64,000 nucleotides of DNA, taken from contig NZ_CP029210.1 in the NCBI RefSeq assembly GCF_003100395.1, positions 3,826,088 through 3,890,087 of the forward strand. The letters run 5' to 3'. The stretch is from Aquabacterium olei (GTDB taxonomy: Bacteria; Pseudomonadota; Gammaproteobacteria; Burkholderiales; Burkholderiaceae_C). Both the position numbers and the translations under genes were made by a program. Numbering within the stretch: position 1 is the stretch's first letter; the number at the start of each line of letters is the position of its first letter. A model generated the notes under the pieces. The model was given only the letters and a program-made list of their open reading frames with translations. It did no database searches and was not told where the DNA came from. Below, one piece after another: positions 1-8,580 of the stretch.

Positions 1-70
1 CCCAGTCGGCCAGCGACAGGTCGGCGACCACGTACTGGTCGGAAGGCAGGGGTTTGAGAACAGCGTTCAT
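1..70 (-). CDS. ahcY: Adenosylhomocysteinase, N-terminal fragment (runs off the left edge)
   Basis: Only the first 23 codons are inside the window, beginning MNAVLKPLPSDQYVVADLSL, which matches the usual start of S-adenosylhomocysteine hydrolase in Burkholderiales. The enzyme splits SAH into adenosine and homocysteine in the cytoplasm and so relieves product inhibition of methyltransferases. The call rests on this short N-terminus together with the SAH riboswitch directly upstream on the same strand, which in proteobacteria is associated with ahcY. The ATG is at 70-68; a weak GGAG-type ribosome site lies about 10 bases upstream. The catalytic domain and NAD-binding domain are outside the window. 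Confidence 0.9.
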   Translation of the reverse strand, partial: MNAVLKPLPSDQYVVADLSLADW

Positions 71-135
71 GGTCAGGGCTCCGAAAGGATCAGAAGCCGC
101 CGTGCGCTGCCGGGGGTCGGAAAGGCAAATAGATG

Positions 136-249
136 CAACTCACCCAGCGGGACACATGCGGGTGAGCGCCGTTGCAAGAGGTCTTGTCTTTCGAGCCTGG
201 GGCCTGCGCCGACCGGAGGGTCAGGGGCCTTGCAACGCTCCTCGAAAGC
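136..249 (-). ncRNA. SAH riboswitch in the ahcY leader
   Basis: Read on the minus strand, the leader shows the conserved blocks of the SAH riboswitch in order: CGAGGAGCGTTGCAA near 243-228, CCCCAGGCTCG near 199-189, TTGCAACGGCGCTCACC near 177-161, and a closing hairpin whose arms are CTCACCCGC and GCTGGGTGAG. The CGAG at the 5' end pairs with the CTCG after CCCAGG, and the GAGCG pairs with CGCTC, as in the family model. The family raises expression of SAH-recycling genes when SAH accumulates. The ahcY ATG follows about 65 bases downstream. The 5' end coincides with the expected transcription start from the TATACT box. Confidence 0.95.
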
Positions 250-256
250 GGACGTG

Positions 257-262
257 AGTATA
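257..262 (-). promoter_or_regulatory. -10 element of the ahcY promoter
   Basis: TATACT on the minus strand, preceded by TT, lies seven to eight bases upstream of the first nucleotides of the SAH riboswitch. A -35 element is poor (AACACA at 17 bases spacing). The promoter sits in the short gap after the stop codon of the upstream minus-strand diguanylate cyclase gene. Confidence 0.6.
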
Positions 263-284
263 AATCGTCCGGGGCGGCCTGTGT

Positions 285-1352
285 TCAGGTTTCGGGCGAC
301 GACGCGAGGACGACGCGATTGCGGCCGGCCTGTTTGCCCGCATAGAGCGCACGGTCTGCGCGGGCCAGGGCCTGGTCGAAGGCGTCACCGGCCACCAGCA
401 CGCTGACCCCCACCGTCATGGCCAGGGTCAGGGGGCGGCCGTCGGCGCCCGCCACGCGCAACTGCTGGACGCCGGCCCGCAGGCGCTCGGCCACCGCCAT
501 CGCCTCCGGCACCTCGGTGCCGGGCAGCAGGATCAGGAACTCCTCGCCGCCCCAGCGGGCCACATGGTCGACCTGGCGCACCCCGGCGCGCAGCACCTCG
601 GCCACGGCCTTGAGGGCGTCGTCACCGGTCTCATGGCCATGGGTGTCGTTGATCGCCTTGAAGTGATCGACATCGCCCAGCAGCACCGCCAGCTGCCCCG
701 CGCCGCGGGCCACCCGCGCGGCCTCGCGTTGGGCGGCCTCCATCGCGGCCCGCCGGTTGCGCAACTGCGTGAGCGGGTCGGTGCGCGCCAGATCCTGCAG
801 GCGGGCGTGGGCCAGGGTCACCAGCCGGTAGTAGATGGTGGCCAGCAGGGCCAGGATGACGAGGGTGCAGGTGAGGTTGAAGTAGTACAGGACGTCGACC
901 ACCGTCTGGGACGCGGTCATGTAGGGCGCCGCCCCGCGCCAGCGCCAGTCCATCAGCAGATAGAGCAGCCCGGTGAGCACCACCAGCACCGTCTTCCCGG
1001 CGGGCGCCAGCATCGAGTTCACGATGAGCACCGGGATGATGAGGATGATGTAGAAGTGAAAGCCGCTGTCCCAGCCGATGGCCTGCACCGCCAGCACGCC
1101 GTGGGCGATGATTTCCAGCGCCATCAACCCCATCGACAGGCGGACGTGCCCGTTGCGCAGCAGCAGGCCGGTCAGCACGTACAGCAGGACGCTGGCGATG
1201 TTGACCAGCGCCAGCGATCGCACCCCGGTGAAATGGAAGACCAGGATCAGGCAGAAATGGGTGATCCCCGCCACGATGGCCACGGCCCCCATGAGTTCGC
1301 GGAAGACATCCAGCGACGAACCAGGGTGAAAGAGGGTGAGAAGGCGGCGCAA
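285..1352 (-). CDS. Membrane-anchored diguanylate cyclase (6 TM + GGDEF)
   Basis: The protein makes c-di-GMP from two GTP at the inner membrane. The first 175 residues hold about six hydrophobic segments with short loops, then a GGDEF domain (about residues 185-350). The active-site motif is intact (RWGGEEF), and an RxxD inhibitory site (RQVD) lies just before it, so product feedback is likely. A metal/substrate region is seen as DVDHFKAINDTHGH. The start is uncertain: TTG at 1352 gives 355 residues and keeps the first hydrophobic segment with a short basic N-terminus; ATG at 1292 would cut into the N-terminus. The open frame extends further upstream but with non-coding composition. Similar in plan to the two tandem cyclases at 28-30 kb. 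Confidence 0.85.
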   Translation of the reverse strand: MRRLLTLFHPGSSLDVFRELMGAVAIVAGITHFCLILVFHFTGVRSLALVNIASVLLYVLTGLLLRNGHVRLSMGLMALEIIAHGVLAVQAIGWDSGFHFYIILIIPVLIVNSMLAPAGKTVLVVLTGLLYLLMDWRWRGAAPYMTASQTVVDVLYYFNLTCTLVILALLATIYYRLVTLAHARLQDLARTDPLTQLRNRRAAMEAAQREAARVARGAGQLAVLLGDVDHFKAINDTHGHETGDDALKAVAEVLRAGVRQVDHVARWGGEEFLILLPGTEVPEAMAVAERLRAGVQQLRVAGADGRPLTLAMTVGVSVLVAGDAFDQALARADRALYAGKQAGRNRVVLASSPET

Positions 1353-1592
1353 GGCAGGGGGCTGGGTTTCAGCGCGGGTAAGCGGACTCGATCGTCCTGT
1401 GTATCGGCATTTGGCGATGCGGGCTTGAGCCGTGTGACGAACCCGTGGCGATCGTGACAAAACCGGCGCAAATACGGCTGCGGCTCGAGCATAACGACAC
1501 GTCGGCCACCCGACAATAACGCCGGGAGCCGACGCAAGGCACGCGAACGGGGCTCCCCCGCCCCCACCCTCCTCTGGTCCATACCCCTCTGG

Positions 1593-4500
1593 ATGACTTG
1601 CCCCGCCCCGCTGCCCCCCGATGAAGCCCACCGTCTGGCGCGCTTGAAGGCGCTGGCGGTGCTCGATACCGCACCCGAACCGGTGTTCGACGCGCTGACC
1701 CGGCTGGCCAGCCAGGTGTGCGGCGTGCCGATCGCGCTGGTGTCGCTGATCGATGCCGAGCGGCAGTGGTTCAAGTCGGCCACGGGCCTGGAGGGGGTGA
1801 GCGAGACGCCGCGCGATGTCGCCTTCTGTGCGCATGCCATCCTCGGAAGCGACGTGCTGGAGGTGAACGACGCCCGGCAGGACCCGCGGTTCGAACGCAA
1901 CCCGCTGGTGTGCGACGACCCGCACATCCGCTTCTACGCCGGCGCACCGATTGCGCTCGACGACGGCACCCGCATCGGCACGCTGTGCGTGATCGACCGC
2001 GAGCCCCGTGAACTGAACGCCCACCAGCGCGCCATGCTGCGCGAACTGGCCGATGCCGCGGCCGCGGCGCTGGCGATGCGCGGGCAGGCGATCGAGCAGA
2101 CGCTGCAGGCCAAGAGCCGCTACGAAGACGAACTGCGCGAGCGGGAGCACCGTTACCGCATGCTGGTGGAGGACCAGTCGGAGCTCATCTCGCTGATGGA
2201 CCCGGACGGCACGCTGCGCTTCGTCAACGGGGCCTATGCCCGCTTCCTGGGGGTCGAGGCGGAGGCGCTCGTGGGTCGCTCCATCTACGACCTGATCGCA
2301 CCAGAGGACTGTTCAGGGGTCCGCCAGCACCTGGCGGCGCTGTGCGAGCAGGGCGAGGTCTGGGATGGCGAGAACCGCATGCAGGGCCATGATGGCCGAC
2401 TGCACTGGTTCGGCTGGACGAACCGAGTTCGCCGCGACGCCGAGGGCCGCGTGCTGTGCATCCACTCCGTGGGACGAGACGTCACGGCCTACCGCGCGGC
2501 CGCCGAGGCACTGCGCCAGAGCGAAGCGCGCCTGCGCACGCTGTACGAGCGGACACCGGCGATGCTGTGCTCGATGGACGCGGCCAACCGGATCCTCACG
2601 GTCAGCGACACCTGGCTGGACAAGATGGGCTACGCCCGTGACGAAGTGGTGGGCCGCCCGGTCGATGCGCTGATGGCGCCGGGCATGGCACCCACCCGGG
2701 CCCACGCCCGTGCCGAACTCGAGCGTCACGGGCGGTGCCTGGACATGCCCTACCGCCTGCTCCGCAAGGACGGCTCCGTGCTGGAAACGCTGATGTCGGC
2801 CATCCTGGAGCGGGACGACCACGACCAGCATGTCCGCACGGTCACCATCCTGGAAGACGTGACGCGCCGGCGCGCCGTCGAGGCCGAGCTGAAGGCCCAC
2901 CAGGAGCGCCTGCGCGTGGCCACGCAGGCCAACGGCATCGGCATCTGGGAATTCGACATCGCGGCCGACCGCCTGATGTGGAGCGACGAGATGTTCGGCA
3001 TCTTCGGCTGCCCGCGGGAGACCTTCTCCGGCAAGCTGGACGACTGGCGGCGTTGCATTCACCCGGATGACCGCGCCCATTCGGCGCAGGTGTTTGCCGA
3101 GGCGCTGGCCGGCCGGCGTACGCTGGATTACGACTTCCGCGTGCAGCATCCCGACGGCACCATGCGTTCGGTCTACGCGCGCGCCACCATCTTCCGCGAC
3201 GACCACGGTCAGGCGGTGCGCGTGGTGGGCACGAACTACGACATCACCGAGCGCAAGCGCATGGAGCGCGAACTGGCCGAGAAGCACGAGCTGCTGCGGG
3301 TGACGCTGCTCTCCATCGGCGACGCCGTGATCACCACCGATGCACAAGGCCGTGTGCAGTGGCTGAACCCCGTGGCCGAACGCATGACGGCCTGGAGCAC
3401 CGAGGCCGCGCGCGGCCTGCCCCTGGCCGAGGTCTTCCAGATCGTGGACGAGCACAGCCGCCTGCCCGCGCCCTGCCCGGTCACGCGCTGCCTGTCCGAC
3501 CACCACGCGATTCCGCTGTGCCGCCATACGCAACTGCTCTCGCGCAACGGCAGCGAGTACGGCATCGAGGAATCGGCCGCGCCCATCCGCGATGACCAGG
3601 GCACCGTGCTGGGCGTGGTGCTCGTGTTCCACGATGTGACCGAGCAGCGCCGCATGGGCCGCGAGATGCGCTTTCGCGCGACGCACGACGAGCTGACGGG
3701 GCTCATCAACCGGGGCGAGTTCGAACGGCGCCTGACGCACACGCTGGAGAAGGCCCACGCCGACCGCACGCACCACGCGATGATGTACATCGACCTGGAC
3801 CAGTTCAAGCTCGTCAACGATGCGTGCGGCCACGCCATGGGCGACCAGCTGCTGTGCCAGGTCACCACGCTGCTGCAGGGTTGCGTGCGGTCGCGCGACA
3901 CGCTCGCGCGCCTGGGCGGCGACGAGTTCGGCGTGATCCTCGAGCACTGCACGGTCGAGCAGGCACAGCGTGTGGCCCAGCAGATCTGCGACGCGATGGA
4001 GGACTTCCGCTTCACGCACGAAGGTCGGCGCTTCCGCATCGGCACCAGCATCGGTCTCGTGCCGGTGGATGCGCGCTGGGCCAACGCCTCACTGGTGCTG
4101 CAGGCGGCGGACACCGCCTGCTACGCCGCCAAGGAGGCCGGCCGCAACCGCGTGCACGCCTGGTACGACACCGACCAGATGCTCAAGGCCCGCCAGGGCG
4201 AGATGCAATGGGCCAGCCGGCTGGAGCAGGCCATCGACGAAGACCGCTTCGTGCTGTACGCGCAGCGCATCGCCCCGCTGGGCCAACACGCCGCGCACGA
4301 AGGGCTGCACGCCGAGTTGCTGATCCGCCTGCGCGACGACGACGGCAAGCTCATCCCGCCCGGCGCCTTCCTGCCCGCCGCGGAGCGCTTCCACATGGCC
4401 TCCCGCATCGACCGCTGGGTGCTGCGCCACGCCTTCCGCGTGCTCGAGGCCCACGAAGGCGACCTGGGTCACGTGGCCACGCTGACCGTCAACCTCTCGG

Positions 4501-4979
4501 GCCAGTCCATCGGCGACAAGGCCTTCCACCGCTTCGTCGCCGAACTGGTGTCCCGCACCCGCATCGACGTGCGCAAGCTCTGCCTGGAAATCACCGAGAC
4601 CGCGGCCATCACCAACCTGGCCGACGCGACCGTCTTCATCGACGAGATGCGCCGCCTGGGCGTGCGCATCGCGCTGGACGACTTCGGTGCGGGCTCCTCG
4701 TCCTTCGGCTACCTCAAGAGCCTGGCGGTGGACTACCTCAAGATCGACGGCCAGTTCATCAAGACCCTGACCAGCAACGCGCTCGACCACGCCGCCGTGC
4801 GCTGCTTCCGCGACGTGGCCCAGGTGCTGGGCATCCGCACCATTGCCGAGTTCGTCGAGGACGAGGCGACGGTGACCGAACTGCGCCGCATCGGGGTGGA
4901 CTACGCGCAGGGCTACCTCGTGCACCGGCCAGAGCCGCTGGAAACCGCCCTCGGCCTGCACGCCCCGCAGACAGCCTGA
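1593..4979 (+). CDS. GAF-PAS4-GGDEF-EAL dual c-di-GMP protein
   Basis: A 1128-residue cytoplasmic sensor. An N-terminal GAF domain (about 20-165) is followed by four PAS units (about 187-300, 310-425, 440-553, 565-690), a GGDEF domain (about 695-855) and an EAL domain (about 870-1120). The cyclase motif is intact (LARLGGDEF at 771-779), with RSRD at the inhibitory-site position. The phosphodiesterase domain keeps the ExLxR glutamate as ELLIR (908-912), plus LEITET, LDDFGAG and KIDGQFI, so catalysis is possible. Which activity dominates cannot be read from sequence. No membrane segment is seen, so signals are likely intracellular (redox, light or small ligands bound by PAS/GAF). The gene is divergent from the cyclase at 285-1352. 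Confidence 0.92.
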   Translation: MTCPAPLPPDEAHRLARLKALAVLDTAPEPVFDALTRLASQVCGVPIALVSLIDAERQWFKSATGLEGVSETPRDVAFCAHAILGSDVLEVNDARQDPRFERNPLVCDDPHIRFYAGAPIALDDGTRIGTLCVIDREPRELNAHQRAMLRELADAAAAALAMRGQAIEQTLQAKSRYEDELREREHRYRMLVEDQSELISLMDPDGTLRFVNGAYARFLGVEAEALVGRSIYDLIAPEDCSGVRQHLAALCEQGEVWDGENRMQGHDGRLHWFGWTNRVRRDAEGRVLCIHSVGRDVTAYRAAAEALRQSEARLRTLYERTPAMLCSMDAANRILTVSDTWLDKMGYARDEVVGRPVDALMAPGMAPTRAHARAELERHGRCLDMPYRLLRKDGSVLETLMSAILERDDHDQHVRTVTILEDVTRRRAVEAELKAHQERLRVATQANGIGIWEFDIAADRLMWSDEMFGIFGCPRETFSGKLDDWRRCIHPDDRAHSAQVFAEALAGRRTLDYDFRVQHPDGTMRSVYARATIFRDDHGQAVRVVGTNYDITERKRMERELAEKHELLRVTLLSIGDAVITTDAQGRVQWLNPVAERMTAWSTEAARGLPLAEVFQIVDEHSRLPAPCPVTRCLSDHHAIPLCRHTQLLSRNGSEYGIEESAAPIRDDQGTVLGVVLVFHDVTEQRRMGREMRFRATHDELTGLINRGEFERRLTHTLEKAHADRTHHAMMYIDLDQFKLVNDACGHAMGDQLLCQVTTLLQGCVRSRDTLARLGGDEFGVILEHCTVEQAQRVAQQICDAMEDFRFTHEGRRFRIGTSIGLVPVDARWANASLVLQAADTACYAAKEAGRNRVHAWYDTDQMLKARQGEMQWASRLEQAIDEDRFVLYAQRIAPLGQHAAHEGLHAELLIRLRDDDGKLIPPGAFLPAAERFHMASRIDRWVLRHAFRVLEAHEGDLGHVATLTVNLSGQSIGDKAFHRFVAELVSRTRIDVRKLCLEITETAAITNLADATVFIDEMRRLGVRIALDDFGAGSSSFGYLKSLAVDYLKIDGQFIKTLTSNALDHAAVRCFRDVAQVLGIRTIAEFVEDEATVTELRRIGVDYAQGYLVHRPEPLETALGLHAPQTA

Positions 4980-5040
4980 TCCCCCGCAGGTCAACCGAAG
5001 CTGCGACAATCGCAGGTTCGATTCCCTGCCGAGCCTGCCC

Positions 5041-6657
5041 GTGAGCTTCACGCCCGAAACCCGCCGCCGCCGCACCTTCGCGATCATTTCCCACCCCGAC
5101 GCCGGTAAGACGACGTTGACGGAAAAGCTGCTGCTGTTCTCGGGCGCCATCCACATCGCCGGGGCGGTCAAGGGCCGCAAGGCCTCGCGCCACGCCACGT
5201 CGGACTGGATGGAAATCGAAAAGCAGCGCGGCATTTCGGTGGCCTCGTCCGTCATGCAGATGCTCTACCGCGAGCACGTGGTGAACCTGCTCGACACCCC
5301 GGGCCACAAGGACTTCTCGGAAGACACCTACCGCGTGCTGACCGCGGTCGACTCGGCCCTGATGGTCATCGACGCGGCCAACGGCGTGGAGGCCCAGACC
5401 AAGCGCCTGATCGAGGTCTGCCGCCAGCGCGACACACCCATCATCACCTTCATCAACAAGATGGACCGCGAAGGCCGCGACCCCATCGAACTGCTCGATG
5501 AAGTGGAAGCCGAACTGGGCATGCCCTGTGTGCCGATGACGTGGCCGGTGGGCCAGGGCAAGGGCTTTGGCGGCATCGTGAACCTGCGCACGCAAAGCAT
5601 GCGCCTGTTCGACGCCGGCGAAGACAAGCGCAGCGACGAGTACGAAGTGGTCTCGCTGGACCAGCGTGACAAGCTGGCCGAGCGCTTCGGCCACGACTGG
5701 GAGCTGGCCGAGCAGAACATGGAGCTGATGGCCGAAGCCGCCCCGGCGTTCGACCTCGAACAGTTCCTGGCCGCCAAGCAGACGCCGGTGTTCTTCGGCT
5801 CGGCCGTCAACAACTTCGGCGTGCAGGAGGTGCTCGACGCCCTGGTCGACCTGGCCCCGGCACCCCGCCCCCGTTTCAGCACCGAGAAGGACGGCTCGCA
5901 CAAGGAGATCGCGCCCGACATGGCCAACTTCTCCGGCGTCGTCTTCAAGGTGCAGGCCAACATGGACCCGTCGCACCGCGACCGCATCGCCTTCGTGCGC
6001 GTGTGTTCGGGCAAGTACACCCCGGGCATGAAGCTCAAGGTGCAGCGTTCGGCCAAGGAGCTGCGGCCCACGTCGGTCGTCACCTTCCTGTCGCAGCGCC
6101 GTGAAGCGGTCGACGAGGCCTTTGCCGGCGACATCATCGGCTTCACCACGCACGGCGGCGTGCAGCTGGGCGACACCATCACCGACGGCATCAGCCTGCA
6201 GTACACCGGCCTGCCCTTCTTCGCGCCCGAGCTGTTCCAGACGGTCGAGCTGAAGAACCCGATGAAGAGCAAGCAGCTTCAGGCCGGCCTGCTGCAATTG
6301 GGTGAAGAAGGCGCCATCCAGGTCTTCCGGCCCGAGGTGGGCGGGGCGATGCTGCTGGGCGCCGTGGGCCAGCTGCAGTTCGAAGTGGTGCAGCACCGCC
6401 TGATGGCCGAGTACGGCGTCGACATCCGCCTGATGCCCTGCCGCTTCACCGGCGCGCGCTGGATCACGGCCGACACGCCCGAGGCGATGAAGAAGTTCAC
6501 CGACGAAAACGCCAGCAAGCTGGCGCTCGACGCGGCCGACACCCTGGCCTACATGATGACTTCGGCCTACGACCTGCGCCTGACAGCCGAGCGCCACCCG
6601 CAGGTGCACTTCCACCCGCTGCGCGAGCACGCGGGCCTGAGCCTGTCGAGCCAGTGA
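5041..6657 (+). CDS. prfC: Peptide chain release factor 3
   Basis: RF3 is the GTPase that recycles release factors RF1/RF2 from the ribosome after peptide release. The 538-residue product has the G1 motif HPDAGKTT near residue 18, the G3 motif DTPGHKDF, and G4 NKMD, followed by EF-Tu-like domain 2 and the RF3-specific C-terminus. Length agrees with the usual 525-540. The GTG start at 5041 is chosen because it places the G1 loop at the usual distance from the N-terminus; no strong Shine-Dalgarno is visible. The nearest -10-like hexamer is GACAAT at about 5004. Confidence 0.96.
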   Translation: MSFTPETRRRRTFAIISHPDAGKTTLTEKLLLFSGAIHIAGAVKGRKASRHATSDWMEIEKQRGISVASSVMQMLYREHVVNLLDTPGHKDFSEDTYRVLTAVDSALMVIDAANGVEAQTKRLIEVCRQRDTPIITFINKMDREGRDPIELLDEVEAELGMPCVPMTWPVGQGKGFGGIVNLRTQSMRLFDAGEDKRSDEYEVVSLDQRDKLAERFGHDWELAEQNMELMAEAAPAFDLEQFLAAKQTPVFFGSAVNNFGVQEVLDALVDLAPAPRPRFSTEKDGSHKEIAPDMANFSGVVFKVQANMDPSHRDRIAFVRVCSGKYTPGMKLKVQRSAKELRPTSVVTFLSQRREAVDEAFAGDIIGFTTHGGVQLGDTITDGISLQYTGLPFFAPELFQTVELKNPMKSKQLQAGLLQLGEEGAIQVFRPEVGGAMLLGAVGQLQFEVVQHRLMAEYGVDIRLMPCRFTGARWITADTPEAMKKFTDENASKLALDAADTLAYMMTSAYDLRLTAERHPQVHFHPLREHAGLSLSSQ

Positions 6658-6663
6658 AGTGAT

Positions 6664-6697
6664 CCGTGCGCGGGCAAATCGCATGCCCCGCGCACGG
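6664..6697 (+). terminator. GC-rich hairpin after prfC
   Basis: CCGTGCGCGGG (6664-6674) and CCCGCGCACGG (6687-6697) form an 11-bp perfect stem with a 12-base loop, beginning six bases after the prfC stop codon. There is no T-run after it, so it may be a weak or factor-assisted terminator or an mRNA 3' stabiliser rather than a classic intrinsic terminator. Confidence 0.55.
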
Positions 6698-6799
6698 AAT
6701 CCGATCCCGCTCTCTAGGGATGGGGTGGTGACCGGCACGCCCGTAAGCTGCCGTCCGCGCGGTCCGCGCGTCCCCATCATTCATTTCAGGAGAGTCCCC

Positions 6800-7684
6800 A
6801 TGAACCAGCGCCACCTTGCCGTGGTCGTCGCGGCGTTTGCCGCCCTGTCGGCCCAGGCCGCCCCCAAGGCCACGACGGCCGATGTCATCGTGTTGATGGA
6901 CGAGTCCGGCTCGATGGCCGGCGAACAGGCGTGGATGCGCACCGTCGTCCCCACGCTGGACACCGAACTCGGCGCCCTGGGCCTGACCGGCAACCGCTTC
7001 GGCCTGACCGGCTTCGGCGCCACGGTGGCAGGCAAGCCGGACTACGTGCGCTCGTTCAGCATCGGGGGCAGCCAGCTGGGCACGGCGGCCGACTGGGTGA
7101 CGGCGAGCGCCGGGCTGGTGGCATCCGGCTCCACCGAGGACGGCTGGGCCGCCCTGAACCAGGCCGCCACGATCGCGCCCCGCGCCGGAGCCGCGCGCAA
7201 CCTCATCCTCGTCACCGACGAGGACCGCGACAGCACCGACCCCGGCCTGACCTTCGGGGGCCTGCTGGCCGACATGCAGGCCGACCGCACCCTGCTCAAC
7301 GTCGTGGTCAACAGCACCTTCCGCTGCGGTGACGGCAGCGCCGCCATGGGCATCATCGGCTCGACCGGGTTCAAGGCAGACGGCGCCGGCGGGTTCTCGA
7401 CCTGCACCGGCGCCTTCGCCACCGGGGCGGGCAGCACGCGGGCGGCGTATGTCGACCTCGCCCTGGCCACCGGCGGTGGCGCCTGGAACCTCAACATCCT
7501 GCGCAATGGCGGCCTGCACGCCGAGTCCTTCACCAGCGCCTTCGTGGCCGGCAAGGTGGGCGAGATCATCACGCAACCGCCGGCGGTGCCCGAGCCCGCC
7601 ACCTGGGGCCTGGCATGCGCCGGCCTGCTCGTGGCCGGGTGGGCCGCCCGACGGCGCGCCTGCGCGACCGACGCCGCAGCCTGA
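6800..7684 (+). CDS. VWA-like exported protein with PEP-CTERM sorting signal
   Basis: A 294-residue exported protein. A signal peptide ends near residue 20 (AALSAQA). Next comes a von Willebrand A-like domain with the metal-ion-dependent adhesion site start DESGSM and a later VTDEDRD acidic segment. The C-terminus is a PEP-CTERM signal: VPEP at about 264, a hydrophobic stretch, then AARRR. Such proteins are processed by an exosortase and usually accompany exopolysaccharide export; no exosortase is in this window. The ATG at 6800 has AGGAGAG at 6789-6795 upstream; an in-frame extension to 6659 lacks a signal peptide at its start. The VWA fold suggests protein or ligand adhesion, but the partner is unknown. 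Confidence 0.85.
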   Translation: MNQRHLAVVVAAFAALSAQAAPKATTADVIVLMDESGSMAGEQAWMRTVVPTLDTELGALGLTGNRFGLTGFGATVAGKPDYVRSFSIGGSQLGTAADWVTASAGLVASGSTEDGWAALNQAATIAPRAGAARNLILVTDEDRDSTDPGLTFGGLLADMQADRTLLNVVVNSTFRCGDGSAAMGIIGSTGFKADGAGGFSTCTGAFATGAGSTRAAYVDLALATGGGAWNLNILRNGGLHAESFTSAFVAGKVGEIITQPPAVPEPATWGLACAGLLVAGWAARRRACATDAAA

Positions 7685-7839
7685 GCCCCCCTGGAACGAA
7701 CGGGGGAAGCCGCGACAGGGCGTCCGGATTTCCCCCTAAGAACGGCGGCATCCATGGGTTCGGGGGGGACAACACAGGACAAGGGCTCGGTACAGTCGGG
7801 GCATCGGCGTGCGTTCTGCGCCATCCAGACATCATCACC

Positions 7840-8559
7840 ATGCACAGCCTGATCCGTTCCTCTCTCGCCGCCGCCGCCCTGATCGCGGCGACCGCCCACG
7901 CCGAAACCATCGGCTTCACGAACACCACGGTGGGCGGGGTGGCCCTCACGGCCGCCACCGGCACCCCGGGCTCGACCAACCTCTGCAGCAGCAGCGGCGT
8001 CTGCGCCACCTCGCTCAGCTACAACACCACCGCCGGCGGCCTGCTGACCGTCACCGCCAAGGACAGCCCCGACTTCGACACGCTGGCCCTCGTGCACCAG
8101 AGCAAGCTGAACAACGCTGGCCTGGGCGTGGTCACCGGCTACATGAAGTCCAGCGGCTTCGACATCGTCGACGGCAACTACTCGCTGAGCCAGCCGAAGG
8201 AAACGCTGACGCTGTCGTTCCAGCACACCGTGGCGCTGAGCCAGCTGGTGTTCTTCCCGGACGACCGCCTCTCGCTGAGCCTGACGCGCGAACTGGACGA
8301 CTTCGACGGCTTCACGGTGTCGGTGGACGGCCGTGCAGCCGTCGAATACAGCTTCGGCAGGAACGGCGGCCAGCCGGTCACCCTGAGCACCCCGCTGATC
8401 GGCAACACCTTCACCTTCGGCTATGCCGTGAAGAAGTCGCCGGAAGACTACTATCTGGCCGGCCTGAAGGTCACGGCCGTGCCGGAAGCCTCGACGCTGG
8501 CCATGATGGGCCTGGGTCTGGCCGGTGTGGCCGCCGTGGCCCGCCGCCGCCGCGCCTGA
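7840..8559 (+). CDS. PEP-CTERM exported protein of unknown function
   Basis: A 239-residue product with a signal peptide (ending TAHA near residue 21), a Ser/Thr/Gly-rich beta-type body, and a C-terminal VPEAS followed by a hydrophobic segment and ARRRR, the PEP-CTERM sorting arrangement. The body resembles other PEP-CTERM proteins with low-complexity beta structure and has no catalytic motif I recognise. It follows the VWA PEP-CTERM gene by about 155 bases on the same strand; a TACAGT box at 7791-7796 could be its own -10 element. The ATG at 7840 is chosen because the signal peptide begins there; no clear Shine-Dalgarno is present. Confidence 0.82.
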   Translation: MHSLIRSSLAAAALIAATAHAETIGFTNTTVGGVALTAATGTPGSTNLCSSSGVCATSLSYNTTAGGLLTVTAKDSPDFDTLALVHQSKLNNAGLGVVTGYMKSSGFDIVDGNYSLSQPKETLTLSFQHTVALSQLVFFPDDRLSLSLTRELDDFDGFTVSVDGRAAVEYSFGRNGGQPVTLSTPLIGNTFTFGYAVKKSPEDYYLAGLKVTAVPEASTLAMMGLGLAGVAAVARRRRA

Positions 8560-8580
8560 ACGGGAACACGCCGCAGCCGA

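Noticed and set aside
54..257. Small plus-strand open frame at the left edge
   Set aside because: Antisense of the SAH riboswitch leader; no ribosome site and no recognisable product.
5005..5035. GCAGGTTCGATTCCCTGC looks like a tRNA T-arm just before prfC
   Set aside because: No acceptor, D-arm or anticodon arm can be built upstream, where the GGDEF-EAL coding region ends; probably chance or a short remnant.
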